Source of the DNA: Bacteroidales bacterium UBA4284
Lineage (GTDB): Bacteria > Bacteroidota > Bacteroidia > Bacteroidales > UBA932
NCBI GenBank assembly: GCA_002395925.1
Contig: DGVM01000023.1
Location: forward strand, 1 to 14,145
Length of the DNA: 14,145 nucleotides
Reading direction: 5' to 3'
A model generated the notes under the pieces. That model was not told the origin of the DNA. It worked only from the letters and a program-made list of their open reading frames with translations, and did no database searches. Positions within the stretch are counted from its first letter, which is position 1. Every line of letters begins with the position of its first letter. Position numbers and translations under genes: made by a program. Shown here piece by piece: positions 7,571 to 14,145 of this stretch.

Positions 7571-10500
7571 CAGAAAAGGATATTTAAGTTGATGTAAGGG
7601 ACAGGAGTGGCGAACACCGACAGCATATAACCTCTCATGACGCCGGATTCATCTACATCGAAATAAACTGAGTATGGATTCTTCCTGCCCAGCACGTTAT
7701 AAACACCTATGGTGATGGAGGAATGGGCGATGGCCTTCAAGTAGTGGCCGGGATCAATGTTGAACGCAAGATCCACCCGGAAATAATCGGGAATCCTGTA
7801 AGCATTCCTCTCGGAGTAGGCGAAACGATATGCACCACGGAAAAAATAGCTTCCGGCAGGAACCGTAACAGGACGTCCGGTAGAATAATCCACATTGACC
7901 GATGCACTGAATCGGTGAGTCATAGCCCAGTTTCCTACGAATTTAATCTCATGAGGCTTGTCAAACGGAGCGTTGTACCAGTCGCCACCCGCGATGGTTT
8001 CGTTTCCGCGGTCGAGGAGTTCGCGGAACCTGGCCCGCGAATAAGAATACGACACCCAGCCGGTCAGTTTGCCGGCAGGCTTCTTGACCATGAGTTCCAC
8101 ACCATAAGCCCTTGTGCGAATGGGAATCAGGTCTTCTGCGAGATTCGGATTCATGGCAAGGCGTGCCCCGGGACGGTAATCAAGCGCATATCTGGATTGT
8201 TTCCAGTATGCCTCGGCCGAGAAATCAAGTCCCCAGTCGGACTGTGTCCAATAAACTCCGGCCGAAGACTGCCATCCCGTCGAAGGACGCACGGAAGCGT
8301 CGGACAGCTTCCACGTATCCATGGGCGAAATGCTTGATGTATTGGAAATCAGGTGAATGTTCTGACGCATCGAGTTGAATCCGGCCTTGAAGGAAAGCGT
8401 TTCTGTGGGAGAATACTTTCCGGAAAGGCGAAACTCAGGGCCGGCATAGAACTTTTTGTCCGCCGTGCTGTAGTACCCAAGCAGGCGGGCTCCAGCCTCC
8501 ACTGACCATTCGGAGCTGATATTGAACAGGTCGGATACAAAGACAGCCGGCTCCCAGCCCTGTTCTGAAGGCAGCCTGTCGCTGATTACGGACAGGTCAC
8601 CGAACGCTTCCCGGATGCCGGGTTCCATGAAATATCCCACCAGCTGTCCGCCGAAACTCAGTTCGTGCCGGTCGAAAGTATTTTTCCACCAGCCTTTGAG
8701 GAAAGCCTGGTTGATCTGCGTCGTAAGGTCATAGGCGGCATAACTCCAGCTATGGTCTCCTGTAAGGTTGGAGTAGCGGTCGTAACCTGCGGCTACCATC
8801 CACGAAGGAGAATCCTGCGCCTTGTGCCTGTAGATGATGGAGGCATTGAGGTTCGAGTAATTACCGGCCACGTTGTCGGCAAGTTGGAACCGGTCCCGGG
8901 CATAGTAAAATGATAACTGCAACTGGTCGGCAGGGGTGAAACGGTGGGTGAGGCCGGCATTTACGTCAAAGAAGCCAGCTTCTGCACCGGAATATGCGCT
9001 GTTTTTGGGTAGCCGCTTGAGTATCCAGTCCGAATAAGTGGTACGACCCGCCAGTACAAAGGTGGTCTTGTCTCTGAAAACCGGGCCTTCCAGCTGTGCC
9101 CGGCTGGTAAGCACTCCTATGCCGAGCGAACCGCGCACCCGCCTGAGGTCTCCTTCCTTTGAAGTGACTTTCATTACTGATGACAAACGTCCTCCGTACT
9201 CTGCGGGAATGGAAGATTTGTAGATGTCCACGCCGCTGACAACGTCCGGATTGAAGGAAGAAAAGATACCGAAGAGGTGGCTGGGATTGTATATGGTATT
9301 CTCGTTGAAGAGAATGAGGTTCTCGTCGGACGAGCCGCCTCGCACGTTGAATCCGCCGGATGCTTCGCCGACCGATTTAACGCCTGGCAGAGTAAGCACG
9401 GCTTTGACCACGTCACCCTCGCCGAATGCGCTGGGAATCTTTTCCATGAAGCGGGTATTCAGAGCCTCCAGGCCAAGTGCCGTGGTACGATGCTTTTCCA
9501 TGCTGCTGGCCGAGACGACAGCTTCCTTGAGCAGGGTCACCTGGTCGGTCATCACGACATCGAGTGAACCGTCTCCCAATACGGAGACCTGCAGGTTGAG
9601 TTCTTCTTTGCCTTCGAAGACGAAATGAAGCCTGTTATCGCCGCAGGGAATCCGGATGCTGTAGGAGCCCTTTGCGTCGGTCTTGGTGTAAGTGCTTGTA
9701 TTTTCGTCGAATACTATTGTGCCGGGAAGAGGCTGCGAGGTTTCCAGTTCAGTGACCCTCCCGCTTACAGTCGCCTGCTTGCCTCGGTTGTGTTTACCTA
9801 TTGTATAAACTTTATTCTTGTAGGTGGTAATCTGCGGACGCTGGGAATACTGCACATCGACCGTATCCGTAAGAATCTCCCCGAAGTAGCCGTCGGGCAA
9901 TCCCGTTCCGGCTCCCGTCTGCTGCGCCCGGCTCAGTTTTCCTGAGGGTTCGCGGGAAGGATGCCAGTTGTCCAGAAGCGGAGCGAGCAGCGGTTGTCCG
10001 CTTTGGCGTTCGGAGGCGAGACGTTTTGCCTTGCGGCGGGAAATGTCTTGCAGGCCGCTGTCGGTGAGAAGGTAGAAAAACTCATCTTTGCGGCAATAAT
10101 GTATAAGGGACTCGTCGTAATTGGGGTCGTAGTATCCGATACCCGACCTGTTCTGGTTCCAGGTCGATGTTGAGAACACCTTCTGAACCTGGCTCAGGAC
10201 CGGTCTGGGGCCATCTTTGAGGACCAGGAAAAAGCCGGCGGGAGCCTCCTGCCACCCAAGATAATTAAGGTTGACGTACAAAGAGCCGTTCCACAAAACC
10301 CACGCAAGCTGGTCGCGGCGCAACACAACGGCCGATTCCGTCCCAGGCGGCAGTATCTGCACATCCTGGGTACAGGCGTTTATATTCAGTGTAATATTAT
10401 GATAAGTCTTTCCATTGTAGCGGATTGTTCCGCCGGAATACTCTTTGTCGTTCCAGAATACGTGCCCGTTGTATTTGAAGGGATACGAAACAGGATACTT

Positions 10501-10587
10501 GCCCCTGTAGAGCGCCGAATAATCCTGCGAATGAAGTACAAGGCCCGCTGCAAGCAGCAGCAATACAACTACCAACGTCTTTTTCAT
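7570..10587 (-). CDS. TonB-dependent outer-membrane receptor with an extra N-terminal domain and a carboxypeptidase-regulatory-like domain
   Basis: This 1005-residue receptor imports an unidentified ligand across the outer membrane using TonB energy. I chose the ATG at 10587 because it opens a signal peptide (MKKTLVVVLL, cleavage near LHSQ). The frame runs on upstream without a stop, but only across the antisense of pncA. Residues about 22-200 form an additional domain (GGTIRYNGKTYHNITL at 52-67, AGFFLVLKDG at 117-126) not standard in these receptors. A transthyretin-like carboxypeptidase-regulatory domain follows (about 274-350). The plug (about 365-475) contains GGFNVRGGSSDENLILFNE and VDIYKSSIPAEYGGRLSSV. 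The barrel occupies about 480-1005 and ends in Phe, as outer-membrane barrels do. No STN domain is seen, so anti-sigma signalling is unlikely. It is the first gene of a three-gene operon with the DUF4249 and plug-only genes. Confidence 0.93.
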   Translation of the reverse strand: MKKTLVVVLLLLAAGLVLHSQDYSALYRGKYPVSYPFKYNGHVFWNDKEYSGGTIRYNGKTYHNITLNINACTQDVQILPPGTESAVVLRRDQLAWVLWNGSLYVNLNYLGWQEAPAGFFLVLKDGPRPVLSQVQKVFSTSTWNQNRSGIGYYDPNYDESLIHYCRKDEFFYLLTDSGLQDISRRKAKRLASERQSGQPLLAPLLDNWHPSREPSGKLSRAQQTGAGTGLPDGYFGEILTDTVDVQYSQRPQITTYKNKVYTIGKHNRGKQATVSGRVTELETSQPLPGTIVFDENTSTYTKTDAKGSYSIRIPCGDNRLHFVFEGKEELNLQVSVLGDGSLDVVMTDQVTLLKEAVVSASSMEKHRTTALGLEALNTRFMEKIPSAFGEGDVVKAVLTLPGVKSVGEASGGFNVRGGSSDENLILFNENTIYNPSHLFGIFSSFNPDVVSGVDIYKSSIPAEYGGRLSSVMKVTSKEGDLRRVRGSLGIGVLTSRAQLEGPVFRDKTTFVLAGRTTYSDWILKRLPKNSAYSGAEAGFFDVNAGLTHRFTPADQLQLSFYYARDRFQLADNVAGNYSNLNASIIYRHKAQDSPSWMVAAGYDRYSNLTGDHSWSYAAYDLTTQINQAFLKGWWKNTFDRHELSFGGQLVGYFMEPGIREAFGDLSVISDRLPSEQGWEPAVFVSDLFNISSEWSVEAGARLLGYYSTADKKFYAGPEFRLSGKYSPTETLSFKAGFNSMRQNIHLISNTSSISPMDTWKLSDASVRPSTGWQSSAGVYWTQSDWGLDFSAEAYWKQSRYALDYRPGARLAMNPNLAEDLIPIRTRAYGVELMVKKPAGKLTGWVSYSYSRARFRELLDRGNETIAGGDWYNAPFDKPHEIKFVGNWAMTHRFSASVNVDYSTGRPVTVPAGSYFFRGAYRFAYSERNAYRIPDYFRVDLAFNIDPGHYLKAIAHSSITIGVYNVLGRKNPYSVYFDVDESGVMRGYMLSVFATPVPYINLNILF

Positions 10588-10591
10588 TACG

Positions 10592-10599
10592 CAAAAATA
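10592..10599 (-). promoter_or_regulatory. Promoter -7 element for the receptor operon, 4 bases from the start codon
   Basis: The minus strand reads TATTTTTG, an exact TAnnTTTG match, followed by CGTA and then the ATG at 10587. With the usual spacing, transcription would start at or within a few bases of the ATG, giving a leaderless or nearly leaderless mRNA. No clear TTTG lies at the -33 distance. It shares the 57-base divergent gap with the pncA promoter. Confidence 0.5.
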
Positions 10600-10632
10600 A
10601 TCAATTAATCTTATTTTGTTCATTAACTTGAC

Positions 10633-10640
10633 TATATTTG
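10633..10640 (+). promoter_or_regulatory. Promoter -7 element for pncA, 4 bases from the start codon
   Basis: TATATTTG, an exact TAnnTTTG match, is followed by CAGC and the ATG at 10645. A TTTTG ends at 10618, but only 14 bases upstream, shorter than the usual 19-21. The predicted transcript has almost no leader. The -33 regions of this promoter and of the divergent receptor promoter would overlap in the gap, so the two could compete for polymerase or share an operator. Confidence 0.5.
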
Positions 10641-10644
10641 CAGC

Positions 10645-11181
10645 ATGAGAAAGATACTTGTCGCAGTAGATCTGCAGAACGATTTTATCGACGGCGCCCT
10701 CACAGTCCCCGGGGCCCAGGATGTAATTCCCGTAATCAATTCCGCCAAGCACGAATATGACCAGGTGTATTTCACCATGGACTGGCACTCCACCAACCAC
10801 TGCTCTTTCCGGCAGCAAGGAGGGCCGTGGCCCGTACACTGCGTCCATCACACTGTAGGAGCCGCAATTCCCGACTCGGTAATCAAAGACATGGACGAAG
10901 GCAAGATGCGGTTTTACCACAAAGGCCATCTGACCGAACAGTACGGCGCATTCGAAGGCCTGCCCCCTGAGAACCAAGACTGGTTCTGCCCCGGCGACGA
11001 GGTAACTATCTGCGGAATAGCATGCGAATATTGCGTACTCGAGACGCTCAAGAACGTTTTCGCACTGTCCGAGGCCATAGGATTCAAGGTAAAGCTCTGG
11101 CTGAGCGCAACCGCAAAATTCGAGAATTACGATCCTCTGCTCGAGTTTGCCACGGAGCATAATCTGGAGGTGATTCAATGA
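10645..11181 (+). CDS. pncA: Nicotinamidase (isochorismatase-like hydrolase)
   Basis: This 178-residue cytosolic enzyme hydrolyses nicotinamide to nicotinate and ammonia for NAD salvage. The catalytic triad is visible: Asp9 in VAVDLQNDF, Lys93 in YHKGH, and Cys130 in the GIACEYCV motif, which differs slightly from the common ATDYCV. The metal-binding cluster is Asp46, His48 and His52 in MDWHSTNHCSF. PWPVHCV at 61-67 is the conserved segment that precedes the substrate pocket. The length suits a bacterial nicotinamidase. Bacterial PncA enzymes usually also accept pyrazinamide. It is divergent from the receptor gene, and its TGA overlaps the ATG of the threonine aldolase remnant by four bases, so the two form or once formed an operon. 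Confidence 0.95.
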   Translation: MRKILVAVDLQNDFIDGALTVPGAQDVIPVINSAKHEYDQVYFTMDWHSTNHCSFRQQGGPWPVHCVHHTVGAAIPDSVIKDMDEGKMRFYHKGHLTEQYGAFEGLPPENQDWFCPGDEVTICGIACEYCVLETLKNVFALSEAIGFKVKLWLSATAKFENYDPLLEFATEHNLEVIQ

Positions 11182-11459
11182 TCTCCTTTACATGCGATTA
11201 TACAGAAGGAGCCCTGTGCGGCGAAGCCGTCGTATTCCCTTCAGGAGATACCCCGGAGCATTTTTTCACTATTGTAAAGCAGCACGGCGCCCTGCTTGCC
11301 AAAGGGCGGCTTACCGGCATACAGTTCGATACTCTTTTTACCGACGGCCTCTATATGAAAATAGCCCGCAACGCCATAGAAAGGGCGAATGAAGTCAAAA
11401 AAGCGTTTGTCGAGGCCGGGAGTACGGCAGACCTCGCCGCCGCACTTAAACAGCTCTGA
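11178..11459 (+). pseudogene. Threonine aldolase remnant with two apparent in-frame internal deletions
   Basis: This is a 93-codon frame with an intact start and stop. Residues 1-12 (MISFTCDYTEGA) match the usual N-terminus of PLP-dependent threonine aldolase/β-eliminating lyase proteins. Residue 13 onward (LCGEAVVFPSGD, then KQHGALLAKGRLTGIQFDTL and a helix ending KKAFVEAG at 73-80) matches the C-terminal half of the same family without interruption. STADLAAALKQL resembles the extreme C-terminus. Family members are about 340 residues, so roughly 190 residues after TEGA and some 60 before STADL appear lost, both in frame. The PLP lysine (in GGTKxGAL) falls within the first gap, so aldolase activity is not expected. 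The start overlaps the pncA stop (ATGA), and the 3' end overlaps the kinase-like gene by 14 bases. A collapsed assembly or a repurposed short protein are the alternatives. Confidence 0.8.
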
Positions 11460-12096
11460 TATAAGAAAGTATGATGTCGGCGGCCTGATCATCACTGAGG
11501 TCGTCGACATTTATCACCAAGTCGTAGTTCCGGCAGTCGTAACGGCTTTTTCCGGTATAACGCCTAACATAGTTCTCCCGGCGTTTGTCAACGTCGTCAA
11601 CTATCAGGCCGGCTGCATTTTCATCGATGTTCTGCTTGGCCATCACCCGCTCGATACGTTTGCTGCGCGACGCAGTTATGAAGATGTCGAGTTTATTGGG
11701 ATGTCCTTCGAGCACGAAGAAACCGGAGCGTCCGGCTATGACGCAGGAAGATTCGTCTGCAAGCTCGCGCAATATCCTGGTCTCGGCCTCAAAAATTTCG
11801 TCGGTGGTGACGTTGGCCCTGATATTGCCGAGGTAGGCGCTGCTCGGGTCGTTGAGAAGGACGAGCTCGGGCACAGGTGCCATTGAGCGTATGAGATCTG
11901 CGAGCCAGTTCTTCTTCTCTCCTTTGATTTTCTCTATTTCGGAGGTGTTGAGATTGAACTTTTCGCGAAGGGCGTTTATAAGCTCCTTGTCGCAGAAACG
12001 CACGCCGAGCTTCTCGGACAGCTTCCGCCCTATCGAACGTCCGCCGGAACCAATTTCGCGGCTGATGGTAATGACAAATTTCTCGTCTGTATTCAT
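11446..12096 (-). CDS. Cytidylate kinase-like family protein
   Basis: This 216-residue cytosolic protein fits the cytidylate kinase-like family (AAK26 / Cytidylate_kin2). The P-loop-like motif SREIGSGGRSIGRKL lies at 12-26, where Arg occupies the position normally held by the Walker lysine, as is usual in this family. SSCVIAGRSGFFVL at 116-129 is the second strand motif, and KRRENYVRRYTG at 171-182 the lid-like region. The true cytidylate kinase gene (cmk) encodes a different, canonical sequence, so nucleoside monophosphate phosphorylation is plausible but the substrate is unproven. The start at 12096 is supported by the -7 element just upstream. It lies 21 bases after the stop of the glycosidase gene. 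Its last codons overlap the aldolase remnant tail to tail, leaving no room for a dedicated terminator. Confidence 0.9.
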   Translation of the reverse strand: MNTDEKFVITISREIGSGGRSIGRKLSEKLGVRFCDKELINALREKFNLNTSEIEKIKGEKKNWLADLIRSMAPVPELVLLNDPSSAYLGNIRANVTTDEIFEAETRILRELADESSCVIAGRSGFFVLEGHPNKLDIFITASRSKRIERVMAKQNIDENAAGLIVDDVDKRRENYVRRYTGKSRYDCRNYDLVINVDDLSDDQAADIILSYIRAV

Positions 12097-12101
12097 AGAA
12101 G

Positions 12102-12109
12102 CAAATATA
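12102..12109 (-). promoter_or_regulatory. Promoter -7 element for the cytidylate kinase-like gene, 5 bases from the start codon
   Basis: The minus strand reads TATATTTG, then CTTCT, then the ATG at 12096, an exact TAnnTTTG match inside the 21-base gap after the glycosidase stop. It suggests the kinase-like gene has its own nearly leaderless transcript even though the upstream gene runs the same way. The -33 region would lie within the end of the glycosidase coding sequence and holds only TTTTC. Confidence 0.45.
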
Positions 12110-12117
12110 ACAATTTT

Positions 12118-14145
12118 TCAATACAACGAAAAGCCGTTCAAGACCGGTTCTGCCAATGAGGAAAGAATTCTCACCCTGAAAACCGATGCCTCCACAGGCT
12201 CGTCAAGGGGGATTATCCGCTTGTATCCTATGGTGGTCCCGACGGCCAGCTCTTTCCAACTGCCTCCGACCAGAGCATCAGCCGCAAAGCCCGAAACCCG
12301 CTGTCCAAGAGCGATATACTCGGAAAGAACGATGTCGTGGACAGCCTGCGGGCGCGGTAGTACAACTGTAAAAGACGGGGTGAGGACACCGTCAGGTACG
12401 GCCCAGTATGACTCGCTGACGCCATCCACAAGATTGTCTGCACAAAAGCCCGCACCCCGGCAATCAGAGGCAATCACACGTGCCCCTTCAGCCAGGTCAA
12501 ACCCGAACGCCCGTTCGCGCTCCTGCCTGAATTCCATGAGCCTCAGGGAGTCTTCCGCCGGAATCAGGCCGCGAACATCCGGCGGAACATTAAGCAGGAG
12601 CAAGGAATTGCGGCCTACGCTCTGTCGCCAAATGGTCATCAGCTGCTGCACCGACTTGATCTGAGAAGTCTCCGACTCCCGCCAGAACCATCCCGGACGT
12701 ATGGAGACATCGCACTCTGCCGGTATCCAGCTCCCGCCAAGCATGTTGCCGGCCTGGAGCGTATCGGCAGGAGGCGCTCCGGCGCCGGGTTCGAATCCGC
12801 CTGCATCGAGCCTGCTCCAGTTGGTGGTTCCAGCCTCTCCCCTTTCATTCCCAACCCAACGGCACCCCGGGCCCAAGTCGCTGAACATCACAGCTCCGGG
12901 CTGAAGTTCACGCACAGCAGCGCGGAAGGCATCCCAGTCGTAAACCTGCCGCTTGCCGCAGGGGCCTTCGCCGCATGCTCCGTCAAACCACACTTCGAAT
13001 ACGTCCCCGTATCGCCCGTCAAGCACGCTGCTAAGCGTCCTCACGTATTTTCCATTGTATTCCGGGGTACCATAAGAGGGATCGTTCCTGTCCCAGGGGG
13101 ATATATAGACTCCGAACTTCAATCCATATTCGCGGCAGGCCGCGCTGAGCGAGTCAAGGACGTCCGGAGCGCCGCTTGCTGCCACCGAATGGGCACTTTC
13201 GGGATTGGGCCAAAGGCTGAAGCCGTCGTGATGCTTTGCGGTTACAATGATTCCGCGCGCACCTGCTGCGGCTGCCGTTGCCGCCCATTGCCGGCAGTCG
13301 AGCGCAGATGGGGCAAAGAGGTCCTCCGCCTCGGTGCCGCTGCCCCACTCCTGCCCGCTGAAGGTATTCGGGCCAAAATGGCAGAAGAGGTTGAATTCCA
13401 TCTTCTGCCATTCGAGTTGCTGCGCCGTCGGTACTGGTCCGAAGGGCGCGGGTGCCTCCGCTGCGAGGCTCATATAGTAACGGCGGTGCCTGAGCCGGTC
13501 GGAGGACCCGCCGTACAGAAGCTCCCAATCCCCTTCCACAGGCGCCATGTCGCCGTCTTTTTCCGACCACCATAGGAACAAATCATCTGTCAGGGGGAAT
13601 TCCACCCAAACCTTCTTGCCGGCGGGGATGGTCACCCTTCTGACGCTGCGAAGCGTCTTGAGGGGCCCTTGGGTATCGGAGGGACGGCGGACATACAGCT
13701 GGACTGTTTCAGTGGCGTCGCGGCGTCCTGTATTGCGCACCGGCACCATGAGCTTGCCGTCTCGGATACGGGCACGTCCATAGCGGAAGCGGGTATAACT
13801 CAAGCCGTAACCGAATAAGAACAACGGCTTGCCGGAGAAAAAGCGATAGGTACGGCCCGCCATGGAATAATCCTCGAAATCAGGAAGCTGCTCCGTATTC
13901 CGATAGAATGTTACGGGAAGTTTCCCGCTCGGAGCCACATCTCCGAGCAGCACTCCGGCAATCGCAGTCCCACCCTCCTGCCCGGGGTACCATGCCTGAA
14001 GTATTGCATCGCAACTGCGGGTTTCGGGTTCAAGGGCAATAGCCGATCCCGAGAAATTCACGAGTATGACCTTCTTGCCGGCGGCTTTGAGAGCAGTAAG
14101 CAGGTCCCGCTGGGCCTGAGGCAGTTCGATGCTGGTGCGGTCGCC
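12118..14145 (-). CDS. GH3-GH29 fusion glycosidase: GH3 C-terminal half, Fn3-like domain, α-L-fucosidase, discoidin-like domain (5' end missing)
   Basis: The frame is open to the right edge, giving 675 visible residues; the GH3 N-terminal domain with its nucleophile lies outside. Visible residues 1 to about 120 are the GH3 C-terminal domain (GDRTSIELPQAQRDLL, AWYPGQEGGTAIAGVLLGD, PLFLFGYGLSYTRF), closest in pattern to β-xylosidase/β-glucosidase types. An Fn3-like domain follows to about 225. After a short Ala/Pro linker comes GH29 (about 235-545): CHFGPNTF, TAKHHDGFSLWP, GVYISPWDRNDPSYGTPEYN. The predicted nucleophile is Asp388 in EVWFDGA (codon 12982-12984). The acid/base is probably Glu434 in WVGNERG, by analogy with GH29-B enzymes. 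The last 130 residues resemble a discoidin/CBM32-like module (NLVDG, then GTTIGYKRI). It should release fucose and a second sugar from one glycan outside the cytoplasm. The substrate is unknown. Confidence 0.9.
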   Translation of the reverse strand, partial: GDRTSIELPQAQRDLLTALKAAGKKVILVNFSGSAIALEPETRSCDAILQAWYPGQEGGTAIAGVLLGDVAPSGKLPVTFYRNTEQLPDFEDYSMAGRTYRFFSGKPLFLFGYGLSYTRFRYGRARIRDGKLMVPVRNTGRRDATETVQLYVRRPSDTQGPLKTLRSVRRVTIPAGKKVWVEFPLTDDLFLWWSEKDGDMAPVEGDWELLYGGSSDRLRHRRYYMSLAAEAPAPFGPVPTAQQLEWQKMEFNLFCHFGPNTFSGQEWGSGTEAEDLFAPSALDCRQWAATAAAAGARGIIVTAKHHDGFSLWPNPESAHSVAASGAPDVLDSLSAACREYGLKFGVYISPWDRNDPSYGTPEYNGKYVRTLSSVLDGRYGDVFEVWFDGACGEGPCGKRQVYDWDAFRAAVRELQPGAVMFSDLGPGCRWVGNERGEAGTTNWSRLDAGGFEPGAGAPPADTLQAGNMLGGSWIPAECDVSIRPGWFWRESETSQIKSVQQLMTIWRQSVGRNSLLLLNVPPDVRGLIPAEDSLRLMEFRQERERAFGFDLAEGARVIASDCRGAGFCADNLVDGVSESYWAVPDGVLTPSFTVVLPRPQAVHDIVLSEYIALGQRVSGFAADALVGGSWKELAVGTTIGYKRIIPLDEPVEASVFRVRILSSLAEPVLNGFSLY

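Noticed and set aside
10588..11178. Upstream extension of the receptor reading frame by 197 codons, antisense to pncA
   Set aside because: The extension lacks any domain, runs entirely opposite a clear nicotinamidase gene, and would bury the obvious signal peptide at 10587.
13189..13575. Plus-strand frames of 76-128 codons within the glycosidase gene
   Set aside because: They are antisense to conserved GH29 and Fn3-like sequence and have no motif of their own.

Overview
The window looks like a chromosomal segment of a fairly GC-rich member of the Bacteroidales, probably a gut or oral commensal. This rests on its protein families (DUF4249, DUF4493/DUF6359, a TonB receptor with a carboxypeptidase-regulatory-like domain, an S46 dipeptidyl-peptidase), on TAnnTTTG-type -7 promoter elements, and on the lack of obvious Shine-Dalgarno sequences. 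The genus cannot be fixed from the sequence alone. I see no tRNA, rRNA, CRISPR array, insertion sequence or phage gene.

Layout, left to right. (1) 1-3531, minus strand: a protease pair. An M16 zinc-peptidase lipoprotein (649-3531) is followed after one base by an S46 dipeptidyl-peptidase (1-647, cut by the window edge). Both are envelope peptide-degrading enzymes. (2) 3532-3786: an AT-rich divergent intergenic region with a promoter for the M16 gene, a plausible plus-strand promoter, and a strong isolated hairpin with a T-run (3649-3688) that is not at the end of any gene. (3) 3787-4845, plus strand: a DUF4493-DUF6359 lipoprotein. (4) 4866-10587, minus strand: a tightly packed three-gene envelope operon of TonB-dependent receptor, then DUF4249 lipoprotein, then a secreted macroglobulin-like protein with a degenerate receptor-plug domain and no barrel. 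It resembles SusC/SusD-type uptake loci in outline but has a third, unusual component. (5) 10645-11459, plus strand: nicotinamidase (pncA), overlapping by ATGA a 93-codon frame that is an internally deleted threonine aldolase lacking the PLP lysine. (6) 11446-14145, minus strand: a cytidylate kinase-like protein, preceded by a large secreted-type enzyme that joins a GH3 C-terminal half to a GH29 alpha-L-fucosidase and a C-terminal discoidin-like domain. Its N-terminus lies beyond the right edge.

Most of the window therefore concerns the cell envelope and nutrient capture: peptide breakdown, TonB-dependent import and glycan trimming. NAD salvage and a nucleotide-kinase-like protein sit between. 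The items most worth a second look are the GH3-GH29 fusion, the doubly deleted threonine aldolase, the receptor/DUF4249/plug-only trio with an extra receptor N-domain, the orphan hairpin, and the -7 elements only 4-5 bases from three start codons, which predict leaderless or nearly leaderless mRNAs.
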